From contig JAYRFK010000008.1 of assembly GCA_041908445.1 (NCBI GenBank), positions 1 to 64,000 on the forward strand: a DNA stretch of 64,000 bases, read 5' to 3'. The notes beneath the pieces are model-generated. The model made no database searches. It worked only from the letters and a program-made list of their open reading frames with translations, and was not told the DNA's origin. Of the stretch, positions 1 to 6,556 are shown piece after piece. This DNA is from JAEUJM01 sp041908445 (lineage in GTDB: Bacteria > Actinomycetota > Acidimicrobiia > Acidimicrobiales > DATDAH01). Every line of letters starts with the position of its first letter. Position 1 is the stretch's first letter. The position numbers were made by a program, and so were the translations under genes.

Positions 1-18
1 CCCCCGTCTCGGCGGGGG
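1..18. terminator. GC hairpin at window edge
   Basis: A 6-bp stem (bases 1-6 with 13-18) closes a 6-nt loop and is followed by TT on the plus strand. It could terminate a plus-strand gene lying left of the window. The sequence beyond base 1 is unseen, so the stem may be longer. There is no T-run, so this is a weak call. Confidence 0.3.
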
Positions 19-90
19 TTCTGCGCGTTCGGGGCGACGGATGCACCTCCGTGCCGGTCGGCGGCGCCACGGGGACGGCGGTGGAGTCAG

Positions 91-429
91 TCAGTCCTCG
101 GGTATCTGCGGTAGCGCGGCGAGAAGGGCCGGCAGGTCGTCCTGCGTGGTCTTCCACAGCACGTCGAGGTCGATGTCGAAGTAGTGGTGGACGAGGCGGT
201 CGCGCATCCTGGCGGCTGCCGACCACGGGACGTCGGGGTGCTCGGCCTGGGTGGCGCTGCTGACTTGCTTCGCGGCTTCGCCGACGATCTCGACCAGCTT
301 CGTCAGTGCCAAGCGGAGAAGCTCGTCCTCATCGAGGTCACGTCGTGTTCGACCGCCGGTGTACGCGATCGCCTTCTCGGCGGCGTCCCGCAGGTGCCGC
401 AGTCGGACGACGTCCTCAGGCGGCGTCAT
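91..429 (-). CDS. HepT-like HEPN toxin (DUF86)
   Basis: 112-aa HEPN/DUF86 protein, the usual length of HepT toxins. The Rx4HxY signature is visible as RDRLVHHY in the C-terminal half; in characterised HepT proteins the R and H form the RNase site and the Tyr is AMPylated by the MntA partner. The start is ATG at 429, inside the end of the upstream nucleotidyltransferase gene (14-bp overlap), so the two are translationally coupled. Family knowledge: HepT is an RNase toxin acting in the cytoplasm. Inference: this is module A of two such modules, pointing left. Confidence 0.85.
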   Translation of the reverse strand: MTPPEDVVRLRHLRDAAEKAIAYTGGRTRRDLDEDELLRLALTKLVEIVGEAAKQVSSATQAEHPDVPWSAAARMRDRLVHHYFDIDLDVLWKTTQDDLPALLAALPQIPED

Positions 430-724
430 AGAGAGGTCGAGCCTCTTCGGTCACGGCGGCACGGAAGTACTCGCTGAGATCGTCACGAGTGCGCAGGTCG
501 ACGCGACGTCCGAACAACTGCTCGAAGTCGAGCTCGATGGATGCGAGGCGGAGAAGGCCCGGGACCCGGTCGCGCTCGAACTGGACGAGGAGGTCGATGT
601 CGCTGTCGGGACCCAGCTGGTCGCGGAGGGCTGAGCCGAACAGGGCGAGGTGTCGGATTCCGTGGCGGCGGCAGAGCTCGGCGAGCGCCTCGTCGTCGAC
701 GGTGGTACCCGAGGCAAGTTCCAC
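416..724 (-). CDS. MntA-like nucleotidyltransferase antitoxin
   Basis: Minimal nucleotidyltransferase of about 102 aa. The active-site pattern is FGSALRDQ followed by DSDIDLLV, i.e. GS plus the paired Asp residues of the DNA pol-beta fold. In characterised pairs MntA AMPylates the HepT Tyr and neutralises it. I chose GTG 724 because GGGAGGA lies 7 nt upstream and the domain starts just after it; the frame stays open to GTG 826 and ATG 820, which would add a 34-residue extension that does not resemble the family. It overlaps the HepT gene downstream. Confidence 0.8.
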   Translation of the reverse strand: MELASGTTVDDEALAELCRRHGIRHLALFGSALRDQLGPDSDIDLLVQFERDRVPGLLRLASIELDFEQLFGRRVDLRTRDDLSEYFRAAVTEEARPLYDAA

Positions 725-906
725 GGGCTCATCCTCCCACGCGATGACATGGGCGGGGCGGAGGCGCTTTCCACAGCGGCTGCCAGACCACCTCCAGACC
801 ACGAAATGGCGGTCGCCCATGGTCACGGGCGGTCACCGGCGGTCAGTCGGAAACGGAGCTCGGACCTGGGAAAACCCTGAAACACGGGGTTCTCGCGATC
901 CGTCCT

Positions 907-956
907 CGTGCCTTCACACGGCAGAGGCCACTGGTTCGAAACCAGTATCGCCCACC
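907..956 (+). tRNA. tRNA-Val(CAC) 3' fragment, putative att site
   Basis: The segment reads as the 3' part of a tRNA. The anticodon loop TTCACAC (anticodon CAC) sits on a 4-bp TGCC/GGCA stem; a variable loop follows, then a perfect T-arm (ACTGG TTCGAAA CCAGT, 930-946), the 3' acceptor strand ATCGCCC (947-953) and discriminator A. No matching D-arm or 5' acceptor strand lies at the right distance upstream, so the gene is incomplete. Integrative elements commonly recombine within tRNA 3' halves and leave such copies, so I read it as an attL/attR scar. A small hairpin (873-877 with 887-891) precedes it. Confidence 0.65.
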
Positions 957-1067
957 CGGAAGCACCCCTGTCTCGGCGGAGCCCTATTCGTTTGGCCGCG
1001 GCGCGTTGACCGCTCGGTCTTCTGGGTCCCGCATCACGATGAGCGGCGGGCTGGCTCCCGCGGCGCG

Positions 1068-1073
1068 TAGCCT
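1068..1073 (+). promoter_or_regulatory. -10 element of mntA-hepT module B
   Basis: TAGCCT ends 7 nt before the ATG at 1081, so transcription would begin at or next to the start codon and give a leaderless mRNA. The same arrangement recurs at many genes in this window. Confidence 0.5.
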
Positions 1074-1080
1074 CTACGGC

Positions 1081-1377
1081 ATGGCGGTGCCTGCGCTGAG
1101 CGAGCTTCGGGCTCGCCGTGAGGAGATCATCCGAGTCGCTGAAGCGCGCGGAGCTCACCGGGTGCGGGTGTTCGGCTCGGTCGCTCGTGGGGAATCGTCC
1201 GCTGGGAGCGATGTGGACTTCCTCGTCCAACTCGACGAGCAGCGTGGCCTGTTCGATCTCGGTGGGCTCTTGATGGACCTGCGTGAGCTACTCGGTTGTG
1301 ACGTGGACGTGACCACCGAGGCTGGACTGCGGCCCCGTGTGGCAGAGCGGGTGCTCGCCGACGCCGTCGACCTGTGA
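1081..1377 (+). CDS. MntA-like nucleotidyltransferase antitoxin
   Basis: 98-aa minimal nucleotidyltransferase with FGSVARG and GSDVDFLV, the GS and Asp-x-Asp residues of the pol-beta nucleotidyltransferase fold. By family knowledge it would AMPylate and silence the adjacent HepT toxin. The start is the ATG at 1081, preceded directly by a TAGCCT -10 element. The stop overlaps the next start as GTGA, typical of antitoxin-first TA operons. It diverges from the other MntA/HepT pair at 91-724, with the tRNA fragment between them. Confidence 0.85.
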   Translation: MAVPALSELRARREEIIRVAEARGAHRVRVFGSVARGESSAGSDVDFLVQLDEQRGLFDLGGLLMDLRELLGCDVDVTTEAGLRPRVAERVLADAVDL

Positions 1378-1712
1378 GGGACGATCGCGACCTCGTCCTC
1401 GACATGGTGGAGATGTGCGATCTCCTCCTCGAACACGCGGCCGACCTGGACCTGCTGGAGCGCGATCCTGTGGTCCAGGCGGCAGCCCAGCGATGGATCG
1501 AGGTGCTCGGGGAGGCAGCGTCGAAGGTCTCCGTCGGCGTCACGTCCGCTCACCCCGAGATCCCTTGGCGGGACATCATCGGGACCCGGGTGATCCTCGC
1601 CCACGCGTACTTCCACATCGACCCCGCCGTGATTCGGCAGGTCATCGGCACCGACGTCCCGCAGCTCCGCCGTCAGCTCGACGGCGTACTCGTGGGTTTC
1701 GACGAGGACTAG
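1374..1712 (+). CDS. HepT-like HEPN toxin (DUF86)
   Basis: 112-aa HEPN/DUF86 protein. The Rx4HxY motif is present as RVILAHAY, with the RNase Arg/His and target Tyr in place. The GTG start at 1374 overlaps the MntA stop by 4 nt, so the two should be co-translated. Same length as the HepT at 91-429 but clearly divergent in sequence, so the two modules are not a recent duplication and may not cross-neutralise (inference). Confidence 0.85.
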   Translation: MRDDRDLVLDMVEMCDLLLEHAADLDLLERDPVVQAAAQRWIEVLGEAASKVSVGVTSAHPEIPWRDIIGTRVILAHAYFHIDPAVIRQVIGTDVPQLRRQLDGVLVGFDED

Positions 1713-1716
1713 GGCC

Positions 1717-2205
1717 GTGAGAATCGTCGGCTCGCGTGGGGCTGCTGCGCTGATCGGGGCCGCATCGTGGACGGCGACCGAGTACGGACTGCACCGGTTC
1801 CTCATGCACGAGCTCCGCGGGCGCGGGCTGGCCTCCGTCGAGCACCTGAAGCACCACGCCGACGTCACCTACTTCTCCCCGGCGTCGAAGAAGCTGGCCT
1901 CGGCCGCGGCGACCACGGCGGTCGCCTATCCCGCGACCGCCGCGGTGGCGGGGCGGCGTTGGGCCACCGCCTTCACCGCCGGGCTGCTCTCGATGTACGT
2001 CGTCTACGAGGTCGCGCACCGCCGCACCCACACCCATCCCCCTCGCAACCGCTACGGGCGGTGGGCCCGCCGCAACCACCTGCACCACCACTTCGGCGCA
2101 CCCATGCGCAACTTCGGTGTGACCAGCCCGCTGTGGGACAAGGTCTTCGGCACCTACGACGAACCCGGTGTGGTCACCGTGCCCCGCCGTATGGCGCCGG
2201 TGTAG
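1717..2205 (+). pseudogene. Fatty acid hydroxylase-like, in-frame TAG
   Basis: Membrane protein of the fatty acid hydroxylase/sterol desaturase superfamily. His-box clusters that bind the di-iron centre are visible (EYGLHRFLMHE, EHLKHHAD, HRRTHTHP, NHLHHHFG) around hydrophobic segments. The GTG start at 1717 is 4 nt after the HepT stop. The ORF ends at TAG 2203-2205, yet the same frame continues for 46 coding-like codons (begins LLDATGAVKAEFADDY) to TGA at 2346. Relatives, as I recall them, have a W-L-L-D tail here, so the TAG looks like a TGG-to-TAG change or a sequencing error. All His boxes lie upstream, so the short form may still work. Confidence 0.7.
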
Positions 2206-2346
2206 CTCCTCGACGCAACGGGAGCCGTCAAGGCGGAGTTCGCCGACGACTACCTGGCCAAGGGGCCCGCGCGCGCGTCGGCGCGGGATGTCGAGCAGGA
2301 CCGCGTCGCCGCCTTCGCCAACGTCGCTCCGGCTCTCGACCCCTGA
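2206..2346 (+). other. Orphaned C-terminal tail of the hydroxylase
   Basis: 46 codons in exactly the frame of the upstream gene, with high third-position GC and an acidic/alanine-rich composition typical of coding sequence in this genome. It has no start codon of its own near its beginning. It is best read as the tail separated from the hydroxylase by the TAG at 2203. The rest of the gap up to 2440 holds the VapBC promoter. Confidence 0.5.
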
Positions 2347-2406
2347 TCCGATCCGTGGGAGGCGGTCATCGATTGTGACCCCTCGGCGGCGCGGTGCTCG
2401 GTTATC

Positions 2407-2433
2407 CCATCTATCTGCTCCAGATGGTACATT
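2407..2433 (+). promoter_or_regulatory. vapBC promoter with overlapping operator
   Basis: A perfect 6-bp inverted repeat, CCATCT (2407-2412) and AGATGG (2422-2427), with a 9-bp spacer abuts a -10-like TACATT (2428-2433), which ends 6 nt before the ATG at 2440. The dyad sits where VapB-type antitoxins bind to repress their own operon. The mRNA would be leaderless. Confidence 0.5.
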
Positions 2434-2439
2434 GACGGC

Positions 2440-2685
2440 ATGGATGGGACTCACACGGTGACGATGGGAGATCGGGGGCGGTTGGTCGTGCCGGCGGAAG
2501 TGCGCGAGCGCAGTGGGCTGGCCGAGGGCAGCAGGCTCGTGCTGCTCGAGACGCCGGCGGGCATCGTGCTGATGACCCAGGCGCAGGCTCGGGACCGGGT
2601 GCGCCAGGAGCTGCAGGGCCTCGACCTCGTGGGCGAGCTGTTGGCCGAGCGGCGGCGGGAGGCGGCGAGCGAGGACGCCGCGTGA
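2440..2685 (+). CDS. VapB/AbrB-type antitoxin
   Basis: 81-aa protein with an N-terminal swapped-hairpin AbrB/SpoVT fold: the segment GDRGRLVVPAEVRERSGL matches the DNA-binding half, followed by a beta-strand region (SRLVLLE) and a charged helical tail (AERRREAASED) that would contact the toxin. Start ATG 2440. The stop overlaps the toxin start as GTGA. It is expected to neutralise the PIN toxin and repress the operon at the dyad just upstream. Confidence 0.8.
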   Translation: MDGTHTVTMGDRGRLVVPAEVRERSGLAEGSRLVLLETPAGIVLMTQAQARDRVRQELQGLDLVGELLAERRREAASEDAA

Positions 2686-3050
2686 GTCCCGTGTTGGATG
2701 CGTCGGCCCTGTTGGCGTTCCTGCAGGGCGAGCCGGGCGCGGATGTGGTCGAGGACGCGCTCAACCGGGGTGCGCGCTGCGGTGCGGCCAACTGGTCGGA
2801 GGTCGCTCAGCGAGTGCTGGGGTCCGGCCGTGACTGGGATCTGGTGCGAGCCCTGCTCGCCAGCTACGACCTCGGTGTCGAGCCGGTCTCGCCGGAGGAC
2901 GGCGAGTGGGCCGCCCGGCGTTGGCGTCGCGGCGAGGGGCTGTCGCTCGCCGACCGCCTCTGCCTTGCCTTGGCCGAGCGTCAGGACGAGGACGCGCTCA
3001 CCGCGGACAGGGCCTGGGGTGACGGCGGCCGGGTGCGCCAGATCCGCTGA
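2682..3050 (+). CDS. VapC-like PIN-domain RNase toxin
   Basis: 122-aa PIN-domain protein. The acidic Mg2+-binding residues are visible: Asp in VLDASALLA at the N-terminus, Glu in NWSEV, Asp in LSLADRLCLA, and Asp in ALTADRAW near the C-terminus. VapC toxins cut tRNA or rRNA. GTG start at 2682 overlaps the antitoxin stop by 4 nt. The first Asp is at residue 6, as is usual for the family. Confidence 0.85.
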   Translation: MSPVLDASALLAFLQGEPGADVVEDALNRGARCGAANWSEVAQRVLGSGRDWDLVRALLASYDLGVEPVSPEDGEWAARRWRRGEGLSLADRLCLALAERQDEDALTADRAWGDGGRVRQIR

Positions 3051-3232
3051 ACGCCGGGGGCGGTGCGCACGATCGCTCGGCGGTCGTCGGTGGACACACC
3101 CTCGATGACCCAGGCCGAGTCGGTCAACCGCCGCCCCCGGTTGTCTGAGCGGACCGTCTCGGCCAGCCGCCCCTCGCTCTGGTCGACCGGCCTGAGCCCG
3201 GCACGGAAGCAGCACTGGACGAACCGGAGCAT
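2981..3232 (-). CDS. Hypothetical protein or gene remnant
   Basis: 83-codon minus frame from ATG 3232, divergent from the cupin gene. Its third positions are more than 90 percent G/C down to about 3040, and the translation is protein-like (RRLTDSAWVIEGVSTDDRRA). The last about 25 codons run into the VapC 3' end and look like shadow, suggesting a truncated gene whose own stop was lost. I do not recognise the family. It may be the tail of a gene disrupted when the VapBC segment was inserted (inference). Confidence 0.35.
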   Translation of the reverse strand: MLRFVQCCFRAGLRPVDQSEGRLAETVRSDNRGRRLTDSAWVIEGVSTDDRRAIVRTAPGVQRIWRTRPPSPQALSAVSASSS

Positions 3233-3241
3233 GATTGAGGT

Positions 3242-3556
3242 ATGGCCCACACGCTGATCAGCGCTCCCGCGGACGACGTCACCATCCAACCCGGCGCTGT
3301 CGTGTCCAAGGTCGTCCACCGGGGTGAGGGCCTGGAGGTCACCGTCTTCGGCTTCGACGCCGGTGAACGGCTCACCGAGCATCAGGCGGCCCGAGGCGCC
3401 GTGGTCCAGGTCCTCTCTGGGCGGCTGCGGTTCACCGTGGACGGTGACGAGTTCGATCTGGCCGCCGGCTCGTGGCTGCACATGGCGCCCGGTGCACCGC
3501 ACTCGCTCGTCGCCGCCGAGCCCACCGCGATGCTGTTGACGCTGTTCGGTCCCTGA
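3242..3556 (+). CDS. Small cupin-domain protein
   Basis: 104-aa single-domain cupin. Cupin motif 1 is recognisable around LTEHQAARGAVVQVLSG and motif 2 around GSWLHMAPGAPHSL; the metal His set is partly changed (EHQAARG instead of two spaced His), so metal binding is uncertain. Start ATG 3242 has CATGAT ending 6 nt upstream, consistent with a leaderless transcript. Likely a small-molecule-binding cytoplasmic protein; the substrate cannot be read from the sequence. Confidence 0.75.
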   Translation: MAHTLISAPADDVTIQPGAVVSKVVHRGEGLEVTVFGFDAGERLTEHQAARGAVVQVLSGRLRFTVDGDEFDLAAGSWLHMAPGAPHSLVAAEPTAMLLTLFGP

Positions 3557-3579
3557 GCTCGACCGACCGCGGGAGCGCC

Positions 3580-3602
3580 CGCCGCCGCGGGCCGTGGCGG
3601 CG
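3580..3602. terminator. Bidirectional hairpin, cupin/DUF6777
   Basis: CGCCGCC (3580-3586) and GGCGGCG (3596-3602) form a 7-bp GC stem with a 9-nt loop between two convergent genes. There is no T-run, as in other hairpins of this genome. Confidence 0.4.
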
Positions 3603-3611
3603 CGACCCTGC

Positions 3612-4880
3612 TCAGCCGGTGCGGCTCCCCTGGAAGGTGTCGGTGCAGTCGGTGCCCACGAGGTTGCCGGACACGCTGTCGCCGGCGAACTGGCCCGAGA
3701 TGCCGCCGGTCGCGTCGCTGATCGAGAAGCTCCCGTCGGCCCCGAGAGCGCTCGAGAACGTCTGGCCCGCGAGGTTGGCGGTCACCGTCGATCCGCTGAC
3801 GGTCAGCGTGAACGAAGGGAGGGCGCAGCCCCCCGCTGTGGTGACGGAGTAGGTGCCATCGGCGGGAAGGCCCGATGCCGTGGTCGTCGGTCCGCTGGTA
3901 GTCGTCGAGCCGTCGGTGGGCGTAGCGGTGATCGTCCATCCCGACGCGGGGGGCTCGGGTGCCGGGCCGTCCTGGCCACCGTTCGTGCCGGTCGGTCGTC
4001 CGAAGGGATCGCCGGTCACCACGTCGACGAGCACGAAGATGTCGATCGTCACCGACGCCTGCTGGACGATGGTGATCCGGTTCCCGTCGAAACCCGACCA
4101 GGGGGTGCCCTGGTAGCGCACGGAGCCGGTGCGTTGCGGCGGCAGCAGCGGGTTGCCGCAGCCGCACTTGACCACGGGGAGCCCGGTGTCGTCGACCAGC
4201 ACCGCGGTGCCGGCCTGCAGCACGGCCTGGAAGGACGTGGCCACACCGCCCTGATCACCGCCGGCGGTCGTGGGTGGTGCCGGTTCGCCGCTGGACTTCG
4301 ACGCGGTGTCGCCGCCGGAGAACCCGTGGTTCGTCACGGCGGTGTCGGCTCGGAGCACCGCTGGCGTGAGGGTGTCCACGTAGGAGGAGATGTCGCTGAC
4401 CCCGATGTCGAGCACGCCGGCCCACGCTGCGGCCTTCGACGGGTTCGCTTCGAGGAACGACACCATCCGGTCGGGGGCGCAACTGCCTTCGTTGGTGGTC
4501 CCGCCGTACAGGCCGGCGGTGTCCCCCGGGAAGGTCCCGGCGCTCTGGGGCGGCGTCTGGACACCGGTTTGGTCGTCGCCCACCGATGGCATGAACGGGT
4601 TCTCGCCGGTCGACCCGACGGGCTCGAGGACGACCTCCGATGCCTCCCCATCGCCCCCATCGTCGCCGGTGAGCAGCAGCGCAATGCCGGCGCCCCCAGC
4701 GATGAGGGCCACGGCGACCAAGGCGACCAGGAGCACCTTCCACAGAGAGCGACCCGATCCCGCCCCCGGCGCTGGCTGGGTGGGCGGGGTCGGCGGGAGC
4801 CCGGGCGGAAGCGGCGCCGAGCCACGCGGGCCGGGCGGCGGCCCGGTGGGGCCGGGCGGCGGACCGGGAGGCATGCTCAC
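3612..4880 (-). CDS. DUF6777 membrane-anchored protein
   Basis: 422-aa protein with a Pro/Gly-rich cytoplasmic N-terminus (about 1-42), one transmembrane segment (about 47-70, LLVALVAVALIAGGAGIALLL) and a large extracellular part. The block with CAPDRMVSFLEANPSKAAAW matches actinobacterial DUF6777 proteins, and a pair of Cys (KCGCGN) follows later. The C-terminus after a Thr/Ser linker is a separate beta-rich domain. Start GTG 4880; ATG 4874 is nearly equivalent. Function unknown; the family is tied to envelope proteins only by topology. Confidence 0.75.
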   Translation of the reverse strand: MSMPPGPPPGPTGPPPGPRGSAPLPPGLPPTPPTQPAPGAGSGRSLWKVLLVALVAVALIAGGAGIALLLTGDDGGDGEASEVVLEPVGSTGENPFMPSVGDDQTGVQTPPQSAGTFPGDTAGLYGGTTNEGSCAPDRMVSFLEANPSKAAAWAGVLDIGVSDISSYVDTLTPAVLRADTAVTNHGFSGGDTASKSSGEPAPPTTAGGDQGGVATSFQAVLQAGTAVLVDDTGLPVVKCGCGNPLLPPQRTGSVRYQGTPWSGFDGNRITIVQQASVTIDIFVLVDVVTGDPFGRPTGTNGGQDGPAPEPPASGWTITATPTDGSTTTSGPTTTASGLPADGTYSVTTAGGCALPSFTLTVSGSTVTANLAGQTFSSALGADGSFSISDATGGISGQFAGDSVSGNLVGTDCTDTFQGSRTG

Positions 4881-5263
4881 CCGACCACTCTCTCAATGGT
4901 GCATTGACCTCGACAGGGACCTTCGCCCTTTGTTGGCGCTCAGCGCGGAGGAACGTGGAACCGCCCTGAACCGCGGCGGCAAGCAGGGGCCGACGCTCGG
5001 AAGCCGTGTGCTCGTCGGTCGTTCCCGACTCTCGCTACTCCCTACGCTCATGATCTGGGCACGGGCGTCGCAGGGGTGCATCAATGGTGGGCGGAGTAGG
5101 GCCGGTGTGTCGGTTGTGGTGGCGGGCCGCACACTCGGGGTCACCTCCGACCGGACGACCAGCCCGCCCGGAGGGACAGAGGCGAAGGTCATGGTCGCCC
5201 GGTCGCTGGAGCGGCCACCGTGAGAACGGAGCGATCCCGACGGGTCACCGTCGAGCGGGCCAC
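4881..5263. other. Intergenic region without recognisable gene
   Basis: About 380 bp between the divergent DUF6777 and RDD genes. I see no convincing frame on either strand. A short dyad CAATG-GTG-CATTG (4894-4906) lies 14 bp upstream of the DUF6777 start and could be an operator. The remainder should hold the promoters of both genes. Confidence 0.5.
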
Positions 5264-5269
5264 TAGCGT
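5264..5269 (+). promoter_or_regulatory. -10 element of the RDD gene
   Basis: TAGCGT ends 7 nt before GTG 5277, supporting that start and a leaderless mRNA. The frame is open further upstream to GTG 5220, but that extension would be transcribed only from a more distal promoter. Confidence 0.45.
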
Positions 5270-5276
5270 CGACGGC

Positions 5277-6377
5277 GTGGTCGACACACCCGCCGGCGAG
5301 CCTCACCGCCCCGGACTGGTCGGCAGCGTCGTCGGTCGCCTGGCGCCGGTCGTCATGCGCCAGATCGACACCAACGACCTGGTCGACGCCCTCGACGTGG
5401 ACGTCATCGCCGCCGGCCTCGACCTCGACGCGCTGATCGAGCGGCTCGACGTCAACGAGATCGCGGCCCGCCTGGACCTCGATGCGCTCGTGGCGCGCCT
5501 GGACGTGAACGCCATCGCCGACCGCCTCGACCTCGACGCCCTGCTGGCGCGGATCGACGTGGACGAGATCGCGGGCCGCCTCGACATCGAGGCGCTGATC
5601 GCCCGGCTCGACATGGCCAAGCTCACCGCGGGCGCCAGCCAGGACGTCGCCGTGTCCGGCCTCGACCTGGTGCGCCGCCAGATCGTCCGGGTCGACGCGA
5701 CGGTCGACGGGATCGTGGGTCGGCTGCTGCGGCGCCGGCCCGGCAGCCGTCCCGAGGCGCCCGGGCGGCTCGACGCGGGTCACGCCCGGTCGCGGCCCAC
5801 CGACGCCGTCCCGCACGACCTGCAGCGCCGGGACGTGAGCGGTCACTACGCCGGGCCCGTCACCCGCCTGCTGTCGGTCGCGGCCGATGTCGCCGCGGTG
5901 GTGGCCCTCAACGCCGGGTTCGTCGCCGTGGTCGCGTTCGTCCTCGGCGGCATCCTCGGCGTCGACCCCTCGCCCGGGGTGACGGCGGTCCTCACGCTCA
6001 CCTCGCTGGCCGCACTCTTCCTCGTGTGGTTCTGGTCGTCCGTGGCCTTCTTCGGGCGCACGCCGGCCATGGCCCTGCTCGGCCTCGCGGTTGTCCGCCG
6101 CGACGGGGGCGTGGTGACCGGCGGACGGGCCTTCGTGCGGGCGGCGGTGCTGCCCGTGTCGCTCTTCGTGCCGGTCCTCTTCCTCGGCCTGGTGCTGGGG
6201 CGCGAGCGACGAACGCTGCACGACGTCGCCGCGGGCACGACCGTGGTGTACGACTGGGGCGCACGGGAGGCGGAGCAGCCGGTCACGATCCGCGAGCAGT
6301 TCTCCGCCCGTGTGCGCCGGCGTCAGCTCGAGGAGGCATCGGCGCGGGGGCCGGCGACGGACGACGCCCCCCGGTGA
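5277..6377 (+). CDS. RDD-family membrane protein with 9-aa repeats
   Basis: 366-aa protein. The N-terminal third holds ten tandem 9-residue repeats (5364-5633) of the form LDxDALIAR alternating with LDVNEIAAR, predicted to form an amphipathic helical solenoid. The C-terminal half is an RDD domain with three to four hydrophobic segments (VAADVAAVVALNAGFVAVVA, ALFLVWFWSSVAFF, PVSLFVPVLFLGLVLG), and the tail is charged. RDD proteins are integral membrane proteins, some linked to ion exchange; the repeat/RDD combination occurs in other actinobacteria. Start GTG 5277 is chosen on the TAGCGT just upstream; GTG 5220 is the alternative. Confidence 0.8.
   Translation: MVDTPAGEPHRPGLVGSVVGRLAPVVMRQIDTNDLVDALDVDVIAAGLDLDALIERLDVNEIAARLDLDALVARLDVNAIADRLDLDALLARIDVDEIAGRLDIEALIARLDMAKLTAGASQDVAVSGLDLVRRQIVRVDATVDGIVGRLLRRRPGSRPEAPGRLDAGHARSRPTDAVPHDLQRRDVSGHYAGPVTRLLSVAADVAAVVALNAGFVAVVAFVLGGILGVDPSPGVTAVLTLTSLAALFLVWFWSSVAFFGRTPAMALLGLAVVRRDGGVVTGGRAFVRAAVLPVSLFVPVLFLGLVLGRERRTLHDVAAGTTVVYDWGAREAEQPVTIREQFSARVRRRQLEEASARGPATDDAPR
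5364..5633 (+). repeat. Ten in-frame 27-bp repeats
   Basis: Ten tandem 27-bp units encode 9-residue motifs starting I/LD. Odd and even units differ (LDLDALxxR versus LDVNxIAxR), giving an 18-residue higher-order period. The phase is exact, so expansion or contraction keeps the reading frame. Confidence 0.85.
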
Positions 6378-6413
6378 CGGGCGGGCGCCTGACCGATCCG
6401 GACGAGTAGCGCT

Positions 6414-6438
6414 CCGGGCCGCGGGCGGCGCGGCCCGG
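6414..6438. terminator. Strong bidirectional hairpin
   Basis: CCGGGCCGCG (6414-6423) pairs perfectly with CGCGGCCCGG (6429-6438) over 10 bp with a 5-nt loop, 36 bp after the RDD stop and downstream of the convergent kinase gene. No T-run follows. Confidence 0.55.
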
Positions 6439-6556
6439 GCTCAGGTGCGGGGGTCGTCCTCCTAGAGGCTGGACACGGTGCGGTGGGTCGGGCTCGACCG
6501 TCGGCGTACGCGATCCTCCCGCTCCGTGACGCAGGTTGGGACGAGGAGCGGGGCCG

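Noticed and set aside
828..956. A full-length or intron-containing tRNA-Val, with GGGCGGT at 828 pairing to ATCGCCC at 947
   Set aside because: The 7-bp pairing is possible with one G-U, but nothing between resembles a D-arm and the spacing is wrong for an intact tRNA.
4893..6221. 442-codon minus frame over the RDD gene and upstream gap
   Set aside because: Low-complexity acidic/His composition complementary to the repeats of the RDD gene; no start context or family resemblance.
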